DNA of 64,000 nt from Pseudomonadota bacterium (GTDB lineage Bacteria; Bdellovibrionota; UBA1018; CAIMNF01). Numbering within the stretch: the first letter of the stretch is position 1; each line of letters opens with the position of its first letter. The notes beneath the pieces are model-generated. The model ran no database searches. It saw only the letters and a list, made by a program, of their open reading frames with translations, and was not told the DNA's origin. Below, piece after piece: positions 1-9,016 of this stretch. The stretch covers positions 1 through 64,000 of the forward strand of contig JAIXWV010000011.1 of assembly GCA_027491115.1 (NCBI GenBank), read 5' to 3'. The position numbers and the translations under genes were made by a program.

Positions 1-536
1 CGACCTGAACCGCAAAGAAATTCGACAGAGGCTCGACCGTAACTTTCGGGAGTGAGTCGCACCCGCCCCGGAGCCTGACGTCTCACTCCGACCCCGTGCA
101 TCCGTGCGATCAACCTTCCCAGCTGTTCCAAGCGTTCAGCAGCAAGATCCTCCGGTTGACGGCCTCCGACCTTGGGATACAAACAGTAAAACAACCCCTC
201 GGGAGTCCGGCGAAGCGTGTCCCCTTCCCGCTCGAACCAATCCGGAACCACAACCGGAATATCGGCTTCGAGGATCTCGAGCATGAACTGGTGCTCCTCC
301 CGGATCTGGGACTCGGTCCAACGACCCGGGCGGTAGAATTTAGCGATCTTGCGGGTCCCGTTTTCGAACTCAATCTCGTAGACGCGATTCTCGAAGCTCG
401 CCAAAGGTTGACAAAAACCCGTACAACGCTCCCTTTGACCGAGCACCGGATCCTGCTCCACCGCATCCATGACCCGATCGGGGGTCAGGTCGAAAAAAAA
501 CCGGGTCGGCCCGGATCCCCAGCTGAGCTCGCTCAT
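1..536 (-). CDS. srkA: Stress response kinase A (SrkA/YihE/RdoA), 3'-truncated
   Basis: The minus strand is open from an ATG at 536 to the left edge, so only about the first 178 residues are present. The translation matches the N-lobe of the SrkA (YihE) protein kinase family, which belongs to the APH-like kinases. Visible are an ENRVYE strand near residue 50, KFYRPGRWT with the expected nucleotide-binding lysine, an EEHQFMLEIL helix and a VGGRQPEDL segment. In Enterobacteria this kinase acts in envelope and oxidative stress survival. The catalytic loop lies beyond the window. It is divergent from the MFS gene at 596. The family call is firm; the target in this organism is unknown. Confidence 0.85.
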   Translation of the reverse strand, partial: MSELSWGSGPTRFFFDLTPDRVMDAVEQDPVLGQRERCTGFCQPLASFENRVYEIEFENGTRKIAKFYRPGRWTESQIREEHQFMLEILEADIPVVVPDWFEREGDTLRRTPEGLFYCLYPKVGGRQPEDLAAERLEQLGRLIARMHGVGVRRQAPGRVRLTPESYGRASVEFLCGSG

Positions 537-595
537 ATTTCCAGGTTCTAACATTGAGTTTGAGAGCTTTCCTCAAGTTTGTTAGAAGCGAGACT

Positions 596-1816
596 ATGGA
601 ACACTCCGCCAACCCCCCTCGCAAGCGATCACCCCTTGTGGTGATCTTCACGACGGTTTTTCTCGATCTGGTCGGATTCGGCATCATCATCCCCCTCGTC
701 GGGATCTACGGGCGCCACTATGGCGCCACCGCGCTGGAGCTGGCCGTTCTCGGTTCCGTGTACTCCCTGATGCAATTCTTCTTTTCCCCCATCTGGGGCC
801 GATTGTCCGACCGCATGGGTAGGAGACCGATCCTGCTCCTGTCCCTGTTGGGCTCGACTCTCTCTTACTTTCTGTTCGCCTTTTCGAATACGCTCGGACT
901 CATCATCCTTTCGCGGGCTCTCGCAGGAATTTTCGCTGCAAATATTTCAACCGCTCAGGCCTATATTGCGGATGTGACACCCACGAAGGACCGGGCAAAA
1001 GGCATGGGCCTGATCGGGGCGGCCTTCGGGATCGGCTTCACACTCGGTCCTCCGCTCGGTGGGATTTCAACTGCGAAGCTCGGCATGAGTGCGCCGGGCC
1101 TGATCGCAGGAACACTGTGCCTCATGAATCTGATCCTTGCCTGGTTCAGACTGGAGGAAAGTCTTCCGGAGTCCATCCGGCGGGAGAACGAATCGAAAGC
1201 AGGAGTCGGCAAGCGATTAGCGCAATGGACGACTTTCAAACGGATCCTGAATGATCCGGCCTTGTTTCTGCCGGTGATCTCAACCTTCTTCGCGACCTTC
1301 GCCTTCTCGAACCTGGAGCAGGTGTTTTCACTCTTGATTCAGAAACGTTTTGATCTCGAAACGGAGTCTGCAGCCTACAAGACAGGCATGGTGCTGATGT
1401 GGTCGGGCATCCTCGGTGCTTTCATCCAAGGAGGCCTGATCCGGAAACTCGTCCCGAAATACGGCGAAAAACGACTGCTCATCACGGGCCTCGCACTCCA
1501 GGGTGTGGCGATGGTGCTCTTCGCCCACAGCCCCACCTACGAGGCCTTCTTCTACAATGCCATTCCACTTGCGCTCGGTAGCGGACTCATCAACCCAACC
1601 CTCGCCTCGCTCGTGTCAAAGCGGGCGATGGCTGACGAGCAGGGTGCCGTGATCGGACTGAAGGAGGGCATGAGTTCCCTCGCCAGGATCGCGGGTCCTT
1701 TTTGCGGACTGCTCGCGTTCGGATTCAAAATGGAACTCCCCTTCTATATCGGTTGCCTGACCGTGGTGGCCCTATCCCTGGTCTGGGTACGAAGAGAAGG
1801 ATTCAACTCGAACTGA
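596..1816 (+). CDS. MFS drug/metabolite exporter (DHA1, TetA-like)
   Basis: This is a 406-residue major facilitator superfamily transporter of the inner membrane with about 12 hydrophobic segments. MFS motif A is seen as GRLSDRMGRRP after TM2. The antiporter motif C region reads GIGFTLGPPLGG in TM5, which places it with proton-driven DHA1 exporters related to TetA and MdtG. The frame could start at a TTG at 554. The ATG at 596 gives the short charged N-terminus usual for the family, so I chose it. The 3' end overlaps the convergent heptose kinase gene by 14 bases. The substrate cannot be told from sequence. Confidence 0.85.
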   Translation: MEHSANPPRKRSPLVVIFTTVFLDLVGFGIIIPLVGIYGRHYGATALELAVLGSVYSLMQFFFSPIWGRLSDRMGRRPILLLSLLGSTLSYFLFAFSNTLGLIILSRALAGIFAANISTAQAYIADVTPTKDRAKGMGLIGAAFGIGFTLGPPLGGISTAKLGMSAPGLIAGTLCLMNLILAWFRLEESLPESIRRENESKAGVGKRLAQWTTFKRILNDPALFLPVISTFFATFAFSNLEQVFSLLIQKRFDLETESAAYKTGMVLMWSGILGAFIQGGLIRKLVPKYGEKRLLITGLALQGVAMVLFAHSPTYEAFFYNAIPLALGSGLINPTLASLVSKRAMADEQGAVIGLKEGMSSLARIAGPFCGLLAFGFKMELPFYIGCLTVVALSLVWVRREGFNSN

Positions 1817-2819
1817 GATAAGCCTGGATGATCTCCTGGGGCGAGACCGTGGCAGTCCCCCGTTTACTGACTTCGACACCGGCTGCAAGATTCGATACAA
1901 AAGCCGCCTCTTCAAGCTTCGCCCCTGAAGCTAAAGACAGAGCAAGAACGGAGATGACCGTGTCCCCCGCACCCGAGACGTCGTAGACCTCACGGGCGAA
2001 AGTCGGAATGAGCACCGGCTTGGACTGGGCGTTCTTGAAAATAGCCATACCTTCCTTGCCGAGCGTGATGATCAAGCTGTCCGCGCGAGTTTCTTTCATG
2101 ATGATGTGTCCGGATCGAAGCAAAGTCTCATCGCATTCAATTTTCAATCCTGCCAGAGCTTCGGCCTCTTTTTTGTTCGGAGTCAGCAGGGTGGCACCCG
2201 AATACCAACGGGCGGGAGTCTTCAAGTGCGGATCCACCAGCACCGGAATTTTACGTTTACGGGCCTCGGTAATCACGGACTTCATCATGGCCTCATTCAG
2301 CAGGCCCTTCGAATAGTCTTCGATGATCAAGGCACTCGCGCGCTTGACAGCCTTCAATGCCGAGGAGAGGACGCGCTTCTGGACCCCGGACGAGAGTGAA
2401 TGGGTGTCCTCATAGTCGACCCGGAGCATCTGCTGGGTCTCGGCCACAATCCGCTCCTTCAAGATCGTCCGCCTGGACGGATCGGGAACCAGACCACTCA
2501 CAGGAAGGGCCTTCTCCTTGAGCAATGATTCGAGATCGTGCGCATCTTTGTCTTTGCCCACGACACCTGTGAGTTCGGCGTTCCCACCGAGGGCGACGAT
2601 GTTGTCGGCGACGTTGGCGGCAAGCCCGAGCTTCAGAGTCTCTTTTTCAACGGCCACAATGGGAACCGGTGCCTCCGGAGAAATCCGGTCGACGCGCCCC
2701 TGGGTGTATCGATCGATGCCGACGTCCCCGAGCACCGCCACACGCTGTTCTCTGAACCGAGACAAGAGTTGAAGGAGTTCTTCCTCAGGCAAGGTCACGG
2801 GGTGTGGTTTTGTCTTCAT
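1803..2819 (-). CDS. rfaE1: D-glycero-beta-D-manno-heptose-7-phosphate kinase (RfaE domain I)
   Basis: This 338-residue PfkB/ribokinase-family kinase makes heptose-1,7-bisphosphate for LPS inner core. Typical HldE-N features are LGDVGIDRY at the N-terminus, GRVDRISPEAPVPI, EDYSKG in the middle, TPNKKEAEAL, and the ribokinase GAGDT anion hole with catalytic Asp in DVSGAGDTV. It covers only the kinase half of HldE. The nucleotidyltransferase half (domain II) is not in the window and is probably a separate gene. It is the last gene of the queC-to-rfaE1 operon. Its ATG overlaps the stop of the GT9 gene by 4 bases, which implies translational coupling. Confidence 0.92.
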   Translation of the reverse strand: MKTKPHPVTLPEEELLQLLSRFREQRVAVLGDVGIDRYTQGRVDRISPEAPVPIVAVEKETLKLGLAANVADNIVALGGNAELTGVVGKDKDAHDLESLLKEKALPVSGLVPDPSRRTILKERIVAETQQMLRVDYEDTHSLSSGVQKRVLSSALKAVKRASALIIEDYSKGLLNEAMMKSVITEARKRKIPVLVDPHLKTPARWYSGATLLTPNKKEAEALAGLKIECDETLLRSGHIIMKETRADSLIITLGKEGMAIFKNAQSKPVLIPTFAREVYDVSGAGDTVISVLALSLASGAKLEEAAFVSNLAAGVEVSKRGTATVSPQEIIQAYLSSS

Positions 2820-3826
2820 CGGTGAAGGGTCTCCAAGGTGCGCATCGCAGAGTCGACGTTAAATTGATCCATACAATCATAAACCGGACACTTAGAGCCT
2901 GCACAGCGGAATTTCTCGGGGCAGGAAACACCGGGAACCCAGACCGAACGGGGGCTGACCAAAGGCCCCCAGCGTTTCTCGGAAAGGACGAACAAGGGCG
3001 GAAAAATGGCCAATACCGGCGTCCCGACAGCTGCTGCCAAATGCAGTGGACCTGTTCCGTGCGCGACGACAGTTCTAGCCTGCCTCATCACCTCTGCCAA
3101 TCCGTCGAGTCCGATTCCGGCGTCACTTCCCAACAAAATCACTCCGGGGATCTTCGAGTGAAAGGCTTCGATCAACGCGCCTTCAGCGGGCCCACCGCTC
3201 ACCAAGACAGGCGTTCCCTTTCCCAACAAAGCCGAAGCCAATGACTGAAGTGCTTCCTGTCTGACATAACGAGCTGAGCCACTCGACCCGGGATGGATCA
3301 CCACGAAATTCCCGGGCAGCAATCCACGATCAGACAAGAACTTCCCAGCTGCTTGCTTGGCATTTGAATCGGTCTCGATCCAAGCGTCAGGTAAAGCACT
3401 CCCGCCTGCAGAATCATCCCCGACGAGATCCAGATTGTACTCGGCCTCATGCTTCAGGCAACGGGAGCGGCGCTGGAACTTCCCGCGATTGAAATGAAAA
3501 AAAGAACGAAACGTCGAAAGCGGCCCCACCCGCACCGGGATTCCCGCGTTCGAAACCGCTCGCGTCACCGGTTTCTCATCCCGAAGGACAAAAGCCGCAT
3601 CGTAGTTGCGCTGTCGGAGTGAGTCTACAAGTGCATCTGCCGGAGCATCAGGATCGAAAACCAAGGTCCGAACCGGATCCGGATACCTCAAAACAGGCAA
3701 CCAATCCTTACGGACCAAAAAGTCGATTTCCGCACCCGGGTAAGACCGGATCAACCGACGGAGCACCGGTGTCGCGAGGATTACATCCCCTAGCCGGTCC
3801 GTACGGGTCACCAGGATCCGATTCAT
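2816..3826 (-). CDS. Glycosyltransferase family 9 (heptosyltransferase-like)
   Basis: This 336-residue cytoplasmic GT-B transferase resembles the ADP-heptose:LPS heptosyltransferases (WaaC/WaaF/WaaQ group). The N-terminus has the GT9 hallmark RTDRLGDVILATPVLR. The C-terminal domain has VIHPGSSGSARYVRQE, a donor-site GTGPLHLAAAVGTPVLAIF segment and a late cysteine cluster (CPEKFRCAGSKCPVYDC). It lies between cmk and rfaE1, consistent with LPS core assembly. Which heptose it adds cannot be decided here. The ATG starts directly after the cmk stop. Confidence 0.88.
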   Translation of the reverse strand: MNRILVTRTDRLGDVILATPVLRRLIRSYPGAEIDFLVRKDWLPVLRYPDPVRTLVFDPDAPADALVDSLRQRNYDAAFVLRDEKPVTRAVSNAGIPVRVGPLSTFRSFFHFNRGKFQRRSRCLKHEAEYNLDLVGDDSAGGSALPDAWIETDSNAKQAAGKFLSDRGLLPGNFVVIHPGSSGSARYVRQEALQSLASALLGKGTPVLVSGGPAEGALIEAFHSKIPGVILLGSDAGIGLDGLAEVMRQARTVVAHGTGPLHLAAAVGTPVLAIFPPLFVLSEKRWGPLVSPRSVWVPGVSCPEKFRCAGSKCPVYDCMDQFNVDSAMRTLETLHR

Positions 3827-4567
3827 TCAGGCCTTCACTCCAAGTTCGGGGAACCTCTCCAAGATCTGATCCGAGATCATCTTGACCACTTCGTCCAAGG
3901 TATGAGCTGTGGTGTCGATCTCAATGGCATCAGCCGCCTTCTTGAGTGGAGCGACTGCCCGGTTCGAATCTCCCTCGTCACGCAGCCGGATCTGCTCACG
4001 GAGCTCATCGAACGAGATCGGCTCGCTGTCCTGCGCCTCAAGCTCAGCCAAACGACGCTTCACACGCTCATCAATACTTGCAGTCAGAAAAAACTTGATC
4101 GAAGCATCTGGAAAAATCACGGTCCCGATGTCACGTCCTTCAAGAATGGAGGGAGATTGGAGCCCGAGCCCCCGTTGAAGACCCTTAAGCGCCGATCGAA
4201 CACCGGGAATAGCTGACACCTTTGATGCCATCATGCTCATGTCCGGGGTCCGGAGCTGGGAGGTGACATCCTTACCGTTCACGAACAGGCGGTTCTTCGG
4301 GTTCTTGTCTTTCATTCGCATGAATTCGAACTGAGCCTTCTCAGCGATCCGCGTGATGGCGGCATGATCCGCCTCCTCGAAATCCAAATTGAAACCTGCT
4401 TCAGTGGCTAGAAAAGCAACGGCACGATACAAGGAACCGGTGTTCACATGCACGAGGTGAAAAAGATCCGCTATTTTTTTTGTCACCGAACTCTTTCCGG
4501 TGCCCGCCGGTCCGTCGACCGCGACGATAAAGGATTGGGCCATGGCAAGATCGTAGCACGGATTCAA
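3827..4567 (-). CDS. cmk: Cytidylate kinase
   Basis: Phosphorylates CMP and dCMP in pyrimidine salvage and nucleotide supply. The P-loop reads GPAGTGKSSVTKK near residue 20. The CMP-binding region has NTGSLYRAVA. Further conserved parts are ILEGRDIGTVIFPDA and the lid RLAELEAQ with downstream RDEGDSNRAVAPL. Length (246) suits the family. The ATG at 4567 overlaps the hisC stop by 4 bases. An internal ATG at 4543 gives MAQSFIVAVDGPAGTG, a more typical N-terminus, so the true start may be either. It is fourth in the queC-rfaE1 operon. Confidence 0.93.
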   Translation of the reverse strand: MNPCYDLAMAQSFIVAVDGPAGTGKSSVTKKIADLFHLVHVNTGSLYRAVAFLATEAGFNLDFEEADHAAITRIAEKAQFEFMRMKDKNPKNRLFVNGKDVTSQLRTPDMSMMASKVSAIPGVRSALKGLQRGLGLQSPSILEGRDIGTVIFPDASIKFFLTASIDERVKRRLAELEAQDSEPISFDELREQIRLRDEGDSNRAVAPLKKAADAIEIDTTAHTLDEVVKMISDQILERFPELGVKA

Positions 4568-5697
4568 CGATTTTTGTGCTTTTTAAGGCTTAAAAACGCC
4601 TTCTGAGCAACTCGGTTCTGAGAAGAAGTGCCCACCGTGACACGGAGCCAGTCAGGAAGCCCGTAATTGGCCACCGGCCTGAAGATCACTCCGAGACGAA
4701 GGCACGCTTCGAACACCTCTGGGCCGGACATTCCGAAACCCTGTCGGGTGTTGATCAACAAAAAATTACCCTGAGACGGAAGAAAAGGAATCTCAAGGTC
4801 GGTGAAGAACTTCTTCATGGTTTTGAGACCTTCCCGATTGATCCGGATGCTCTTCTTGATGAACTCCTTGTCACCGAGCGCGGCCTCGGCTCCGACCAGT
4901 CCGGGACCTGAGACATTGAAGGGCATCCGAACCTTCTGCACATACTTAGCCAGATCGGGACGCATGATCCCATACCCGACTCGAAGCCCTCCGAGACCAT
5001 AGATTTTTGAAAAAGTCTTCAATACTGAAACATTCGAAAATCGACGGTAAAGTGCCACCGGATCGGGAAGATCTTTTGCGTTCACATATTCCCAGTATGC
5101 ATAGTCCAGAATCACATGTACCGATCCGTCACGGACCTTCTCGACCTCGCTGAGAAAAACGGTGAGCTCGCGCTCGGTGACGTAGGTCCCGGTCGGATTG
5201 TTCGGATTTGGAATTGCGACCAACTTGACCCGCGGATTCGACCGGATCAGTTCAAGCATCGCCGGAAGGTCGAAGCGGAAATCCTGGGTCATGCGGCTGA
5301 AGAGAGTGTCCACTCCCTGGATCCTCGCTGAAATGGGATAAGCGGCAAACACGCCGTCGCTGGCGACCATGAAATCTCCCGGTACACAGAACGACCGAAT
5401 GAGAAGCTCGATCACCTCGTTGGAACCGTTCCCAAGCACGATCTCATCAAAGGACACTTTCTCGAGCTTGGAGAGGGCATGACGTAACCGGTATCCACTC
5501 GCGTCCGGGTACAATTGCAAATCCTTCATGGATTTCTTGATGGCGGCGACGGCCTTCGGGGAGGGCCCCAGAGGATTCTCGTTCGAAGCCAACTTGATCA
5601 CGCGCTTCACCCCGTATTCACGCTGGGTTTCCTCGATCGGTTTCCCGGCGATGTAGGGTTTCAACTGTTCGATGTAACTCGGAAACTGAATCGACAT
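4564..5697 (-). CDS. hisC: Histidinol-phosphate aminotransferase
   Basis: This 377-residue PLP-dependent class I/II aminotransferase matches the HisC group. Visible are ASNENPLGPSPKA at the N-terminus, LYPDASGYRLR, the PNPNNPTGTY loop, and the Schiff-base lysine at about residue 231 in KTFSKIYGLGGLRVGY. HisC-type enzymes act in histidine synthesis and often also on aromatic amino acids. No other his genes are nearby, and the pairing with cmk leaves room for an aromatic aminotransferase role. It lies 10 bases downstream of the DUF366 gene and overlaps cmk. Confidence 0.88.
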   Translation of the reverse strand: MSIQFPSYIEQLKPYIAGKPIEETQREYGVKRVIKLASNENPLGPSPKAVAAIKKSMKDLQLYPDASGYRLRHALSKLEKVSFDEIVLGNGSNEVIELLIRSFCVPGDFMVASDGVFAAYPISARIQGVDTLFSRMTQDFRFDLPAMLELIRSNPRVKLVAIPNPNNPTGTYVTERELTVFLSEVEKVRDGSVHVILDYAYWEYVNAKDLPDPVALYRRFSNVSVLKTFSKIYGLGGLRVGYGIMRPDLAKYVQKVRMPFNVSGPGLVGAEAALGDKEFIKKSIRINREGLKTMKKFFTDLEIPFLPSQGNFLLINTRQGFGMSGPEVFEACLRLGVIFRPVANYGLPDWLRVTVGTSSQNRVAQKAFLSLKKHKNR

Positions 5698-5707
5698 GTC
5701 CTGCTCC

Positions 5708-6271
5708 TCAAATCACCGGTTTCACTTTGACCGTGGCGCGCTTCACACTGGCCCATTCACGCTCGAAACCGCGCAAAAGGTCGTCGATGAAACCGTCGAT
5801 GCCGGCGGCTCCAAGGACCCCTGCCAGTCCGGCGGCCTTCACCGGGGCTCCCTCCGCGTCGAGATTGATTCCGAGATGCAAGAGCACGGAAACAGGTGAA
5901 GCGGTGACAATTGAAACACTGAGCTTTCCTCCGCCGAGAAACAGGTCGTCCCCGTCCCGACTCACCTCGAGCCCCTTGGCCCGAAGCCTTGCAGCGGCTT
6001 CCTGCACGAGATGGCGCTGGATCCAGACTCCCTCACGGAGCGTGATTCCGAAAAACTCACCCAAAAAATGGACCATTTCCTTCGCTGCGATGTGATCTGA
6101 AGCGAGACGGTCTTCCCAGTCCACGAGATGCGCGGTCTCCACACGACAAGGCCCACGGAAAGCAACGATCGCCGAGTCCTCGATCCTGAATCGGGAGAGG
6201 ATGAAATGGGGTCTGAGCTCGGGCCCGGTGTAAGGAATACTCTCTGACGAACGGTATACGGTCAAACTCAT
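5708..6271 (-). CDS. DUF366 family protein, coupled to queC
   Basis: This 187-residue protein resembles DUF366 (COG2029), a family I know mainly from archaea. The matching parts are YTGPELRPHFIL, DSAIVAFRGPCRVE, LVDWEDRLASD, and a MVHFLGEFF stretch followed by a helix with RHLVQEAA. The open frame extends up to 6325. The ATG at 6271 overlaps the queC stop as ATGA and gives the family-like N-terminus. No catalytic role is established for the family to my knowledge. The overlap with queC suggests a link to deazaguanine metabolism or tRNA modification, which is inference. The family call rests on memory of the pattern. Confidence 0.72.
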   Translation of the reverse strand: MSLTVYRSSESIPYTGPELRPHFILSRFRIEDSAIVAFRGPCRVETAHLVDWEDRLASDHIAAKEMVHFLGEFFGITLREGVWIQRHLVQEAAARLRAKGLEVSRDGDDLFLGGGKLSVSIVTASPVSVLLHLGINLDAEGAPVKAAGLAGVLGAAGIDGFIDDLLRGFEREWASVKRATVKVKPVI

Positions 6272-6942
6272 GCGGATCTCCCCGTTGCACGGAAGAACCG
6301 TTTGCACGACTCGCACTTTCCGCACATTTTTTCACCACCGTGATAACAAGACCAGACCAGCTCGAAGGGAAATGGCTTGGGAAGGTTCCTCAAGGCCTCG
6401 ACGATCTCGCTTTTGACCATCATGTCCGTGTAACAGGCGAGCTTTACCTTGCCTGCGGTCGAGTACTTGAGCGCCAGGTTCGCGGTCCCGAGGAACTGAG
6501 ACGAATTGTCAGGAAAGGTGGCCGCCTCTTCTTTGTTGAAGCCCACAACGACCTGTTGTGCGCCAGTGCTCTCTGCCACAGCCGCAGCAGCATTGATGAG
6601 AACCCCGTTTCGATTCGGAACCCACACCGCTTTTGCCGTCTCGGAAGCCGCTTTCAAGTCATCGAGCCGGGCGGAATCGGGCTCGGGAACCCCGATCGAG
6701 GACTCAGTAAGCGCACTACCGCCAAGACCACCCAACCACTTCAAATCGAGGACTTGGTGAGGCACTCCATAATACTCGGCGAGCAAACGGGAGGCGCGAA
6801 TTTCGGGCACTGCGGCCCGCTGCCCGTAATCCACAGTTAGAGCCAGCACGGGACGATCGAAATGATCGGCAATGGCCAGATTGGCACTGCTATCAAGCCC
6901 TCCTGAAAGGAGAACGACAGTTTTCAGACGGGAGTTTTCCAC
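6268..6942 (-). CDS. queC: 7-cyano-7-deazaguanine synthase
   Basis: QueC converts 7-carboxy-7-deazaguanine plus ammonia and ATP to preQ0, a queuosine precursor. The PP-loop SGGLDSS is at residues 13-19. DYGQRAAVPE matches the nucleotide-binding region, and VWVPNRNG is conserved. The structural zinc site has four cysteines at about 199, 207, 210 and 213 (CYHGGEKMCGKCESC). Length is 224, normal for the family. It is the first gene of a six-gene minus-strand operon. queD, queE and queF are not in the window. Confidence 0.95.
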   Translation of the reverse strand: MENSRLKTVVLLSGGLDSSANLAIADHFDRPVLALTVDYGQRAAVPEIRASRLLAEYYGVPHQVLDLKWLGGLGGSALTESSIGVPEPDSARLDDLKAASETAKAVWVPNRNGVLINAAAAVAESTGAQQVVVGFNKEEAATFPDNSSQFLGTANLALKYSTAGKVKLACYTDMMVKSEIVEALRNLPKPFPFELVWSCYHGGEKMCGKCESCKRFFRATGRSA

Positions 6943-7012
6943 CCCTTCAACTTAGTTTCACTTCGACCCTGGTGCAATCCGAAAAGCCCAAAATGACGCA
7001 ATCGGTCAAACC

Positions 7013-8431
7013 TCAAATCAACTTTTTTGACTTGAAGAGGCGGATGGCAGCATCGTTTGCGTACACATTGGGCACGAAATTGATGTATTGGGACAGACGC
7101 TTCACAATCGAGTTTTCCACCTCGATCAGGAGCTTTACCCCGGAACGCTTGGTGAGGATCTTCACCGGCTCGAGTTCGAGATACAGCGGACCCTTCCTCT
7201 CCTTCTTGTTCAGTTTTTCTCGGGAGGCGGTGAAGGCGATATCTTTTTCAGGAATGTCGGCCAGAATCCATTCTTTCCCGGTTCCGTGTTGATCGATCAC
7301 CCGCTCCATGTCCGCTACAATGGCGCGGATCCGTTTCACCCTCTTCTCGCGCTCTTTCTCAGACCCTGAGGCTTCGAGAATCCGGTGCTCGAACTCGGGG
7401 TGATGCACCGTTTTTGGAGCCTTCCGGTAAAGGAGCATCTCGATCAGCTCATTGGTGTTGCGATCGTCGATCAGACCGAGTTGCCTGACCTCTTGGCATC
7501 GGTTGATGAAATAGACGTCATTCCACCAGAAAAAACGTTCATCCCGATCCTCGATCATTTGGAGAAGGTCATGAAACTGGTGAATCAAATCTTCATCAAG
7601 GAATTTTTCTGCGATCTGGGTCGAAATGACATCGAACTTCGACGACTGCTGGTTCTTGATCACCTGGGAGTACCAATTGAATCGGGCAATCAGGAAATCC
7701 TCGACCGCACGCATGGCATTTTCTCGCACGCCGAATCCCACCTGACCCCTGCCGATGTCGAAGGTGGCCAGATTGGCGAGAATGTAATCCCGGTCGAACT
7801 GACCGTACTGGATCCCGGTGTAGTACGAGTCCCGGAGCAGGTAATCCATCCGGTCTGCGTCGAGATCGGAATGCATCAACTGATTCGCGACCATGTAGGG
7901 GGATTCCCCTTTGATGATCTTGGAGATCATGGCGACATCAAAACCGAAGTCCTCGAGGATCCGGGTGATCCCGCCCTCGTACCGGGTGTTCTTGATGATG
8001 AAGGCGCCTAGATGCTCATGGTTGTTAGAGAGCGTCTTCGCTCTTTTCGGCAAGCGACGCGCATCGTTCCCGTGCCTCATGTAGGCGTACTCGACGGTAT
8101 GCGAGAAAGGAAAGGTCCCGATATCGTGCATGAGAGCCGAGATCCGCAAACTCTTGTGGAGCATGGCGGCCGGTGACGTGGCGCGGGCATCGAAGAGTTC
8201 CTGGTCCGACACCGCCAGGCCGAGAGCCCGGAGCATCTGGTCCATCGAGTGCATCACCCCGATCGTATGGGCGAAACGGTTGTGCTCCGCCCCTGGGAAA
8301 ATATAGTTCGCAAAACTCAACTGCTTGATCCAACGCAGTCTCTGAAAAAACGGTGAATTGATGATCTGTTCTTCCCACTCGGTGATCGGGATGAACCCAT
8401 ACAGGACATCATAGAGTACGCTTCGCTTCAC
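7013..8431 (-). CDS. HD-superfamily phosphohydrolase (COG1078/SAMHD1-like)
   Basis: The predicted protein has 472 residues. The HD metal site is seen as RFAHTIGVMHS followed by ALMHDIGTFPFSHTVE, and a downstream SDLDADRMDYLLRDSYYTG is typical of COG1078. Relatives are dNTP triphosphohydrolases or other nucleotide phosphohydrolases; the exact substrate here is unknown. The open frame reaches an ATG at 8482, but the GTG at 8431 has a good GGAG Shine-Dalgarno about 9 bases upstream and gives the family N-terminus VKRSVLYDVLYGFI. It is a single gene, divergent from rimI. Confidence 0.85.
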   Translation of the reverse strand: MKRSVLYDVLYGFIPITEWEEQIINSPFFQRLRWIKQLSFANYIFPGAEHNRFAHTIGVMHSMDQMLRALGLAVSDQELFDARATSPAAMLHKSLRISALMHDIGTFPFSHTVEYAYMRHGNDARRLPKRAKTLSNNHEHLGAFIIKNTRYEGGITRILEDFGFDVAMISKIIKGESPYMVANQLMHSDLDADRMDYLLRDSYYTGIQYGQFDRDYILANLATFDIGRGQVGFGVRENAMRAVEDFLIARFNWYSQVIKNQQSSKFDVISTQIAEKFLDEDLIHQFHDLLQMIEDRDERFFWWNDVYFINRCQEVRQLGLIDDRNTNELIEMLLYRKAPKTVHHPEFEHRILEASGSEKEREKRVKRIRAIVADMERVIDQHGTGKEWILADIPEKDIAFTASREKLNKKERKGPLYLELEPVKILTKRSGVKLLIEVENSIVKRLSQYINFVPNVYANDAAIRLFKSKKLI

Positions 8432-8520
8432 GGTGCACCGCTCCTTCCAGAATAGGGTACCCCAGAGTCTACGGCCTTGCACCTTGCAATTGACGGGCCC
8501 AGTCTGATACGAAGCCCCGC

Positions 8521-9003
8521 ATGGACCCGCTTCCGAAGCTTAGCCCTCGCCCCGCCTGCCTGGAAGACCTCGTATCCGTACTGAAAATCGAGGGTTTGAG
8601 CCATCCTCTGCCTTGGTCCAGAGCCGGATTTGAAAAAGAACTTACGATTGCCTGGTCCAGATTCTTGGTACTGACCGACGATGAAACCGATTCCCGTATT
8701 TTTGGTTACATCGTCTACTGGATCCAGACTGAAGGAGTCTCCTTGCTCAACATCACAGTGGCCCCCGAGTGGCGTGGGATGGGGCTCAGTCGTATGCTCA
8801 TGCAACTGATGATCCAGGAAACCATTCGCGAGGATATTCCCCGAATCCTGCTTGAAGTCAGAGCCAGCAATCAGACCGCGATCAGCCTGTATGAATCCTG
8901 TGGGTTTAAGAAGACCCATGAACGTAAGAATTTTTATGCAGACGGTGAATCGGCATGGGTAATGGAAAGCAGGACCGAGGGCATCGAAACACCCATTCAA
9001 TGA
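8521..9003 (+). CDS. rimI: Ribosomal-protein-alanine N-acetyltransferase (RimI-like GNAT)
   Basis: This 160-residue GNAT enzyme resembles RimI, which acetylates the N-terminal alanine of ribosomal protein S18. The acetyl-CoA loop is NITVAPEWRGMGLSRMLM around residues 80-97. The RimI-type tail has LLEVRASNQTAISLYESCGF and RKNFYADGESAWVM. A related N-acetyltransferase on another substrate cannot be excluded. It stands alone between the HD gene and the convergent secreted-protein pair, whose 3' end is 13 bases away. Confidence 0.82.
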   Translation: MDPLPKLSPRPACLEDLVSVLKIEGLSHPLPWSRAGFEKELTIAWSRFLVLTDDETDSRIFGYIVYWIQTEGVSLLNITVAPEWRGMGLSRMLMQLMIQETIREDIPRILLEVRASNQTAISLYESCGFKKTHERKNFYADGESAWVMESRTEGIETPIQ

Positions 9004-9016
9004 GCCGGGAAACGCT

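Noticed and set aside
2-55. Apparent C-terminal end of a plus-strand gene (ends KEIRQRLDRNFRE)
   Set aside because: The opposite strand carries a clear SrkA reading frame across the same bases, so this is a shadow.
110-466. 118-codon minus-strand frame
   Set aside because: It is in a different frame from srkA, which covers the region with conserved kinase motifs.
554-595. TTG-initiated extension of the MFS gene
   Set aside because: The ATG at 596 gives the normal N-terminus; the extension adds residues not typical of the family.
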